DNA of 26,910 nt from Amphimedon queenslandica. Its lineage: Eukaryota; Porifera; Demospongiae; Haplosclerida; Niphatidae. The stretch is taken from positions 163,041 through 189,950 of the forward strand of contig NW_003546300.1 in assembly GCF_000090795.2 (NCBI RefSeq), written 5' to 3'. The position numbers were made by a program, and so were the translations under genes. The notes below the pieces were generated by a model. It was not told where the DNA came from, did no database searches, and worked only from the letters and a program-made list of their open reading frames with translations. This document shows positions 20,256 to 26,910 of the stretch, piece by piece (the first letter of the stretch is position 1; every line of letters begins with the position of its first letter).

Positions 20256-21421
20256 GATTTTGTTAATGATTTATAATATTTTTTCAGTAGCCATCGTGAT
20301 ACTTGTTGATTTTACACAAGCAATAACTTTCTTATGATTATTATTATCATTGTTATGTCTTTACAGCATTTCTGAGTGGGGAGGAGTACAGCATTGAATA
20401 GATATGCAGTGAGCTGACTGATCATGACATCACATCAGAACTCATAAATATTCATGGACTATCTTTGTACATAATGCATGCTGTGTAATTATTATAATCA
20501 GTGTTTGGGTGTCAACATGAGGCATCGTTAGCTCTCTCTCTAGTGCAGCAATCCTGCCTGCATTACACATACTCAGAGCACTCATTTTTGATTTGTTATA
20601 GATATACGGTCACTGAAGAAATATCTACTATACTGATGACAAGTAAAATTAATACCAGTCTTGACAGGAGTCCTTGTTCAAGAAGCAGTGAAAGTATGCA
20701 TCTTCCCTGCAATTCTGTAGCTATTCCTGTTCTTCCTGTTAAGTTCATATTATGATCGCATTATATTTATATAACAGTTTGTTTTTTTGAAATAAAATAA
20801 TTGATTACACACTTGATAAAAGAATAATAAGCTAGATTAATACCTTCCCATAGCTGGAAACCTCCACTAAGTATGGCAATAATGCCAATTGATTCGAAGC
20901 ATAGCTAGCTAGGTAAAAAAATTGCTTGCTTTGTCCAGTTCTGAGGTCTGAGCATGCGTGACCACGCCCAAATTTTGGAGCACATGCATGCTTCTTTAAT
21001 TAACAAAATGGCGGCATGCAGCTAAGATGGACTAACCCAGCAAACCATAGTATCACTTCTGCCACTCTTGTAGAATGATCTGATGGGACATGGACCTGCG
21101 CATAGACTGTTAGAGTAGAATGGTGTAAAAATTAGCTTTTTACTACCAGCCAAGATTGAGATACAAACGGACAACTGGATTGTGAGAAGATGACTAAGAT
21201 GAAAAAAGTAGCTGAAGAAAACGGCCCGCTTTGCCGATTTTAGACTTTTTTGATAAGGTTTAGAGCCACGCTAGTGGTACTAATGGAGTCCTCTGGTCAA
21301 GATAAGGTCCTCTAAGAAGTCTGGTAAACATAGGAGCTCGTTTTCCCGATATAGCGAGGCTGCAAAAGTCGCGGCAGCCGTATTGTTTTGGGGTGAATCC
21401 TACTTAGTAACGCAACCGCAT
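19891..21421. other. About 1.5 kb present in the right arm but absent from the left
   Basis: Right-arm homology stops near 19890 and resumes near 21422 with ATAACAC..AAATAAAAACTAT, which is directly continuous in the left arm (around 14195-14215). The extra DNA starts with a foldback element (19891-20255). The rest (20256-21421) contains an AG-flanked coding-like scrap at about 20367, an 84-codon frame at 20501-20755 that I cannot recognise (it ends near an AATAAA at about 20790), and a more GC-balanced stretch (20930-21420) with ACAAAATGGCGGCATGC. I could not find matching ends or a clear target duplication. Confidence 0.55.
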
Positions 21422-23075
21422 TACTAATAACACACAAATAAAAACTATCGAATCTCACAACATTCTATCTTACTATGTATTCAATTGCTATGACTATGAC
21501 AGTATGAAAACTGTGCAGCTGAAAACTGTCACCTCATCCAGCGTGAAAGCACCACTGATCAAGGAGCGACAAAAAAACAAGTTACAATGATGATTGTTTG
21601 TTAGAAATTAAGTTACCACAAATGAAATCAGACAATAGCCTTAGACATTTACCATGCAATGAAAGTATTGCATTACACCTTTTTGCAGAATCATTAAATC
21701 ACTTGCAGCTGTAAATACTTTGAAGCAATGTAAGAAAGTAACATCATCACAGCAAGCAATGTAAACACACTGGCTATGTACATGTACATGTATAATGTAA
21801 CTTATGTTTCTCACATACATACATTACGAACCACTATAAAGATTCATCTGCTCACAAAGAGGAATAACCCTTGACCTAATAAATCTCTTTCCAAGTCTGA
21901 CCTTATTCTCACCACATTGAAGTCCTTTTGTAAAATATGTACCTGTGTAAGTTATGAATATGAAAATATAGAATATGTAATAACAAATTAACAGTAGCAT
22001 ACATGCATTTATCAACAAATAATAAACATATATTATATGTATAGCTCTAAAATGCATATTAAGCTATGATTGACTCATACAAGTATATGTACATAACCTG
22101 TACATGTAATTGAGACACACCGTTCAATTTGCTGACTGCCATCCTGATATAAGTTTCTTTTACAAGACCTACATTGTGCAAATACACATTAATAGACCAC
22201 ATAAATACATTCCAATGTGTAAAATTTATTTTTGTATTGTTAGTGAGAACATGTATGCACACAAAAAAAGATGCATTTGCAAGCATTCATTTATATTGAG
22301 TAAAGAAACTACTTACTGTGGCCATAATTAATGATAGAATCATCAAACAAATATACAGGATGTCATCTAGAATCATAACCTATAACAAAATTCATAAGGC
22401 ATCTCATAATACTATCCATCTTACTACAAATTCCATTGCTAAGACAACAATAATATGAAACCCATACAGATATAAACTGGTAACTCTTACCGTGTGATAC
22501 AATTACTGATCAAGGAGCTGCAACAAAACATTAAGTTACATTTAATAAAGAAGTTAATTTAACAACAATCTAAAACCAGAATTGCCTTTAATTATATGGC
22601 ATATTCCAATATCAAGCAAAGTATTGCTGAATCAGAAAAATATTTCCAGCTGTAATTACCTGTAAAGCATAGTAATAGAAACATATCAAAAGTAAGCAAT
22701 GTAAACTCACAGGCTAATAATAACAATAGCACAAACAGTAATGGTGAACAAAATTTATTACCAATCACATGAAACCTGACTACTTAAAGCCACACTGTTG
22801 TCCTTGTGCCAAGCAAGTACCTGTAAAAAGTATGAATGTGACATACCAACTAATAACGATAATAGTATCACCTACGATGTTTCAGATTGGATCATACATG
22901 CAGGTGCATGCATGTATTTTAGACATAATATTGCTTACTAATGCTATCCTCAGGGAAGATACTTTCATGACCTGCTTAATAGAACAATATCATTGTGTAG
23001 ATCAACAACTTCCATTGTGCAAACAATATTTTCTTCTTCATGAGAACATGCACATGTTACAACAATCATCAATAA
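21422..23075 (-). repeat. Tandem-duplicated non-coding unit (right arm), inverted counterpart of 12575-14215
   Basis: Unit 2' spans about 21422-22305 and unit 1' about 22306-23075. Examples: TCAATTGCTATGACTATGAC near 21480 matches the reverse complement of GTCATAGTCTTAGCAATTGA near 14141; ACTGTGGCCATAATTAATGA near 22315 matches the reverse complement of the block at about 13293. Short ORFs such as 22769-23092 overlap this repeat and show no conservation of frame. Confidence 0.65.
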
Positions 23076-23104
23076 AAGATGTGCAACCTTAGCTGGGAAA
23101 CATT

Positions 23105-23262
23105 TAATATGCGCACAGCATTGATGGCAGCATCATTCAAATGCACAATATCAGCTGGCAAGCATTCACTTAATAATGTGCGCAGCATTGATGGCAGCAT
23201 TATGCGCAACATCAGCTGGCAAGCATTTACATATATGTAATGCACACAGCATTGATAGCAGC
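23105..23262 (-). repeat. Tandem repeat, three units (right arm)
   Basis: Inverted counterpart of the array at 12370-12557. The core ATGCGCACAGCATTGATGGC occurs at 23109-23128, and diverged cores lie near 23177 and 23239, with ATCAGCTGGCAAGCATT between them. The unit count is the same as in the left arm. Confidence 0.7.
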
Positions 23263-23836
23263 ATTAACATGGATGATGATCATTATTATGTCTACAGAAT
23301 CACAGCTTGAATAATACTACATGTATACTAACAAATTTTAATGTCACTTAATGTTACTCAAAAATGACAACTTTTAACGTCACTCAAATTTTTTCTTGTC
23401 AGGACTTCAAAATTTTTCAGTAAAGCCCTGCTCCATAAGCACTTGTTATTTGCAATAAACATGTAGTAGGAGCCACAAACAAGATCCAGATTTGATGATG
23501 ACAGCTTCCTCCCTTCCTCACCTCTATCCTACATAAATGATTGTCACACAAATTTGAATAAATGCTAAACTTTAATGAACAGTAAACGTCTTTCACACCC
23601 TGTCCCTGTTCATTATAGCAACAAGAACTCAATATTCACTGTTATACATTGATAAATCTCACTTCCTTAATTAAGTTAGATCTCTTCATACTGAGCAATT
23701 CTGGGTGGATATGCACCAATGGTTTTCACACACTCACTCATCATTCACATTGCACATGCAGGCATATTAAACAACCAATATTTTTAAGATGATGGACCTT
23801 CCATACACAATACCCACTTCTATCAACAGTCAATGG
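23263..23836. other. 3' non-coding region of the right transposase copy
   Basis: No gene. It is the inverted counterpart of about 11845-12370, including the CACTCACTCATCATTCACATT and GATGGACCTTCCAT blocks. Confidence 0.5.
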
Positions 23837-24400
23837 TTAAGAAATATTAATAGACTTAACTGCTTGGAAATGATTAGTAAAAACATGATTCAAATACAAA
23901 GCAGGTGTATTAGTATCACAAAGAATGCTACATAAAATTTGGGCTCTATAACTTGCACTACCAACAATAGTAGGAGTAAGTGAATATGAATATATTGATA
24001 TACCTAACATTGCAGTTAGTGTAATAATCTCTGTGTGAGTGGCCCACACAATTTCTATACATTCTGGACTTATTTATTTAATCAGAAATGCTTGAATATC
24101 TGGTTCCACTTAATGTGCTATTTAACAATTCTTCAAAGCTTGGCATATTACTAACAATTGCTTCATATAATTGCTAATGCTGAGAAATTGACACAGTAAT
24201 GAGATTGAAAGTACATAAAATAAACTGTTCCCATCACCAGGGACATCAAGAGTACGGTTAGGAACTCTTTCATCTGACAATGGTGTTGTTGGACTACCAG
24301 GTAAGATTCTAGCAGCTGTGACAAATTTGAGTTTTTCAATCTCACACCTTCTTTAAAATTCAGCATTACCAGGGTAATATACATAATCGCATTGTCTCCT
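23837..24400 (-). pseudogene. OTU-like protease domain of the transposase (right copy), catalytic Cys replaced by Ser
   Basis: In one minus-strand frame the text is VPGDGNSLFYVLSIS, with Ser codon AGT at 24224-24226 where OTU proteases have the nucleophile Cys. A stop and shifts follow. The frame 24049-23837 then reads VWATHTEIITLTAMLG, DTNTPALYLNHVF and TNHFQAVKSIN, giving the middle strand and the catalytic-His motif in one open frame. Compared with the left copy, the Trp and the His motif are better preserved. Both copies share the Ser. In intact relatives this domain is the C-terminal part of the Helitron protein. Confidence 0.65.
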
Positions 24401-24402
24401 TC

Positions 24403-24900
24403 TCACAAAATCTGGTTTGGAGGCCCTTTGTACGTAAAGATGATATCATTTCTTGGATTACTTGTCTTTAATTTAATGCTGGAGAGTTTTATATATACAA
24501 TCAGACTACTACTACAATCGTCATTTTTTAAAACATACTTGGTTTTATTATCTTTTGGTTTACATTTTTTGTTTGAGAGTTTTATAAATACAATAAGACT
24601 ACTACAACTATCATCATCTTTGACATTAAATTTTGGTTTTAGGTCTTTCAAATTAATTGAAACAATTAATTTATCATTTTTTGAGCGAGGCAATACCAAA
24701 GCAGTATTGTCAGTACTACTATCTATATCAATTTTTCTTTTTTTGTGGCAAGGCTTTTTTAAAGCATTATTGTCACATATTTTACAATTTTTGGGGCCAT
24801 TAGGCTTTTGTAAATCAATACTCTTACGTTTATTGCTACTAACGGTACTGTTACTAGTACTTTGTATGTGACTTGAGACACATTGGGATTCTTACTAAAA
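24403..24900 (-). pseudogene. Linker with three LIVSI-type repeats (right copy)
   Basis: The minus-strand frame 24699-24403 has DKLIVSINLKDLKPKF, SSLIVFIKLSNKKCK and SSLIVYIKLSSIKLK in one unbroken run, followed by IIFTYKGPPNQIL. The adjoining 24900-24700 encodes the Ser/Lys-rich part but is shifted. Here the first repeat continues straight into the second (KFNVKDDDSCSSLIV), which shows that the left copy lost two bases at that point. Confidence 0.65.
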
Positions 24901-26246
24901 GGTTCACCATCATCAATTATACCTATCAATTGACTCTTTCTCTTCTTTCCTACTTTCCTTAATTTGAGGTAAGTCATTTCAAGTTTACTTGTGAGGCAGT
25001 TAATCTCGTTAATGCCCGGATTACTAACTTTAACAGAGAGAGGATGAAATGATAATGAATGTAATCCATTTAATGTACGTACACTAGAAAATGCAACATA
25101 TGCCATGCCATCCCCTAAAACATCAGTCGATAAATCAATCATGGCTGTATCTAGTCAGAGGCCCTGACATTTATGTATAGTAATAGCGTAAAAAAGTGTA
25201 AGGGGAAACTGTATCCTTTGTATATATATATTCTTAGATCGCATAAACTTAGATGTAACCCTTTCTATGTCACAAGGTACGTCAATATGATCAAATTTAA
25301 TTGATATACGTGTAGCACAAATACCCATTACTGTACCAATGGCACCGTTAACTAATCCTGCAGTCACATCAACATTACATCTTAGTATTACTCTGCAGCC
25401 TACTGTTAAGGACAATACAGTTTCTAAACCAGCTGTTTTGCTGGGTTGATCTTTTAGTTTCTCTAATTTTTTTCGCATTCTTTGTCAAATTTCGCTGTAC
25501 CACCACTTTCATTAGCAACATCAACACATGCTAATTCTATTTTTTTGTTTCTAGACTTTTTATATTAATTCATTGATATTTTGGCAGGCGTCTACTATAG
25601 AAAATAGGCAAATTGGAGGATTTGTTCCTTCACTTTCAAATTCTTTATATTTTTCTTGTAGTAAAACCTTACATACGCGACTCTTATGCATATCAATAGT
25701 TTCATCAATCAAACAGCCATGCCTAACCATATTATAGAAAGTTTCATCTCCTTTTTGTCGCTCATTGATTGTTAGTTCATCATATCTTTCCTTATGTTAC
25801 CTGCATTTGCTGCTCCAAGTCTAGTTTTTACTAGTTTGTTACTAAATATTTTAAATACTGGTCTGCCATTAACTGGTGGCAATTGTAAAAGGTCACTTAC
25901 AAATAAAATATTTTTGGATCCCAACCATTCATCAGTTCCAAAAAATCTTCTAAGCGCATGTATAAGTATGCTAGATTTAGATTGGATACCATAGATACCT
26001 CGTCTACTATTATAATTTCTAAATTTTTAAGGGTCATTTTTATCCTTTTTTATTCAAAGCGCAATATCCAATTGTCTTTTCTTCTTGCTTTATTGGTAGC
26101 CTAAGTAATTAATGTATTGTTAGTCCATCTACATAAAATGAGACTATACCTGTTGGTGGTACTGTAGCACAAATAATTTCTCCTCTTTTTGGATGCAATA
26201 AGTCATCAACTAGACATTTTATTGCCTCTATTAAAAATGATTTAAT
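24901..26246 (-). pseudogene. PIF1-type helicase domain (right copy), truncated at motif I by the LTR element
   Basis: Minus strand from 26246: KSFLIEAIKCLVDD follows directly on the insertion point, so the Walker A loop is cut just before its Lys-Ser. Next come PPTGIVSFYVDGLTIH with a stop, and Walker B IIIVDEVSMVSN (about 25986-26021), here with the normal Asp-Glu. The frame 25478-25155 reads RKKLEKLKDQPSKTAG, VGCRVILRCNVDVTAGLVNG, AIGTVMGICATRISIKFD and ITIHKCQGL, ending in TGA. Then 25142-24759 gives DLSTDVLGDGMAYVAFS and on into the linker. There is no MITE at the GLV/NGAIG site. Several stops and shifts make it a pseudogene, but the damage differs from that of the left copy. Confidence 0.8.
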
Positions 26247-26247
26247 A

Positions 26248-26472
26248 TGGGATAATTATGTATCATTGATAGAATTCCTTATTATTTCTGTATGATGTCT
26301 TATTTGTCATTTCCTGTATGCATGTGTATAAATAGGTGTGTGTCGTTATGATTGTCATTCTTCTTCTTCGTAGTTCTTTCTTCCGTTCTCTTCTACTCTT
26401 TAGTCAGTTGTGTTTTTTATTATATTCTCATTGTTTACTGTACGATTATAATTGAGTTAGCCCAATCTTACA
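26248..26472 (+). repeat. 5' long terminal repeat of a Gypsy-like retrotransposon
   Basis: About 225 bp, starting TGGGAT at 26248 (the first base compatible with a TG end after helicase homology stops at about 26246) and ending in TTACA at 26468-26472 just before a primer-binding site. A TATAAATAG box at 26327-26335 fits the U3 promoter. A CT-rich tract follows (26355-26400). The 3' LTR lies outside the window, so the left boundary and target duplication cannot be proven. The true edge could be up to a few bases away. Confidence 0.6.
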
Positions 26473-26490
26473 TGGTGTCAGAAATGGGAT
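26473..26490 (+). promoter_or_regulatory. Primer-binding site, tRNA-Leu type
   Basis: TGGTGTCAGAAATGGGAT directly follows the CA end of the LTR and resembles the complement of a tRNA-Leu 3' end. In an LTR element this is where minus-strand DNA synthesis is primed. The tRNA assignment is from memory. Confidence 0.6.
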
Positions 26491-26512
26491 CAAGATATCT
26501 ACAATAACAAGA

Positions 26513-26910
26513 ATGGCTACAAGTACATATCAGATATCAGCTCCAGAACCATTTGACTGTTCCAAGTCAGAAGAGTGGCCTCGCTGGATAAGGAGATTCG
26601 AACGCTTTAGGACAGCGTCAGGTCTAGCTGAGAAGTCAAAGGAGAGTCAGGTTAACACACTGATCTACTCCATGAGAGATGTTGCCGATGACATTGTCTC
26701 TTCGTTGAAACTTACAAATGAGCAACTCAAGGAATACAAAACCGTAAAAGAGAAATTTGATAGATACTTCACAAAGAAGAATACAATATACGTGTGGGCC
26801 GAGTTCAATACTCGGTATCAAGAAGAGGGCGAACCAGTGGAAGCATTTATCACTGATCTGCACAAGCTGGCAGCAAAGTGCGAATATATGGCTCTGCATG
26901 ATCAGATGAT
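26513..26910 (+). CDS. Retrotransposon gag, N-terminal part, running off the window
   Basis: ATG at 26513 opens a frame that stays open to the window end (132 codons). It begins MATSTYQISAPEPFDCSKSE and continues with EEWPRWIRRFERFRTASGL, SQVNTLIYSMRDVADDIVSS and FDRYFTKKNTIYVWAEFNTR. This helix-rich pattern, with a Trp..Trp..F start and an 'EF..R.Q...EPVEAFITDLH' block, is typical of Ty3/Gypsy-type gag capsid regions. It lies 40 bp after the primer site, as expected. Codon use is more GC-balanced than in the neighbours, and the frame is intact, so this insertion looks younger than the sequence it interrupts. The start was chosen as the first ATG of the frame, with no competing upstream ATG in that frame. 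Confidence 0.75.
   Translation, partial: MATSTYQISAPEPFDCSKSEEWPRWIRRFERFRTASGLAEKSKESQVNTLIYSMRDVADDIVSSLKLTNEQLKEYKTVKEKFDRYFTKKNTIYVWAEFNTRYQEEGEPVEAFITDLHKLAAKCEYMALHDQM

Larger units (their letters stand above)
18385..26246 (-). repeat. Right arm of the large imperfect inverted duplication
   Basis: Counterpart of 9215-15510. Subtracting the 1.5-kb extra segment leaves about 6.3 kb, close to the left arm. The outer end is set by the LTR insertion and is therefore a minimum; the left arm's partner sequence (Rep and N-terminal region, 4646-9215) may continue beyond the window or have been displaced. Confidence 0.8.

Noticed and set aside
24392..24871. 159-codon plus-strand Leu/Phe-rich ORF that looks like a membrane protein
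   Set aside because: Antisense of the LIVSI linker of the right transposase copy; Lys/Ser codons read backwards give Phe/Leu. The same shadow exists in the left arm.
9215..26246. Interpreting the palindrome as an assembly error joining two haplotypes
   Set aside because: The arms differ at many residues and carry private insertions (MITE left, 1.5 kb and LTR right) and different frameshifts, so they are old paralogues. Only long reads can exclude a misjoin in the centre completely.
26636..26899. 87-codon minus-strand ORF at the window end
   Set aside because: Antisense of the clear gag frame.
1..26910. tRNA, rRNA or other structured RNA genes
   Set aside because: No cloverleaf with conserved tRNA boxes or rRNA-like block was noticed by eye. 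The tRNA-like string at 26473-26490 is a primer-binding site next to an LTR.

Overview
The window looks like a piece of an AT-rich metazoan genome, most plausibly a demosponge or similar basal animal. I see no prokaryotic operons, no rRNA or tRNA and no CRISPR array. The evidence for an animal is very short introns with GT..AG ends (about 42-75 nt), decayed Helitron-type Rep/helicase genes with an OTU-like tail, several foldback/MITE-type repeats, a Gypsy-like LTR element and a degraded integrase-like gene. The organism call is an inference from style, not from a diagnostic host gene.

Layout. Positions 1-4645 hold broken exons (minus strand near 1-117; plus strand 1151-1903), degenerate repeats and an inverted-repeat-flanked block (2686-4152). 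From 4646 to about 11850 runs one long, decayed plus-strand Helitron-like transposase. In order it has an N-terminal basic/cysteine region, a DUF6570-like region, an HUH Rep domain, a PIF1-type helicase, a low-complexity linker with three LIVSI repeats, and an OTU-like domain. A 184-bp MITE sits inside the helicase. Downstream lie about 65-bp tandem repeats, a roughly 0.8-0.95 kb tandem duplication, and a small polyproline-rich gene on the opposite strand (14506-15104).

The main structural result is a very large imperfect inverted duplication. The segment from about 9215 to 15510 (helicase motif I to the polyproline gene promoter) reappears in reverse order and orientation from about 26246 back to 18385, interrupted by about 1.5 kb of extra sequence at 19891-21421. 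The arms are clearly diverged, so this is not a simple haplotype or assembly echo. The centre (16245-17670) is single copy, flanked by two directly oriented copies of a foldback element, and contains a degraded minus-strand gene resembling the C-terminal half of animal transposon 'integrase core' proteins. The right arm is cut at helicase motif I by a Gypsy-like LTR retrotransposon (LTR, tRNA-Leu-type primer site and the first 132 codons of gag), which runs off the window end.

How the parts relate. The Rep, helicase and OTU parts belong to one rolling-circle transposase. The polyproline gene is convergent to it and present in both arms with the same start, C-terminal helix and second exon, so it was linked to the transposase before the arms duplicated. 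The integrase, MITE, foldback and LTR elements are independent mobile elements. Almost every coding region is broken by stops or frameshifts. The exceptions are the left polyproline exon and the partial gag.
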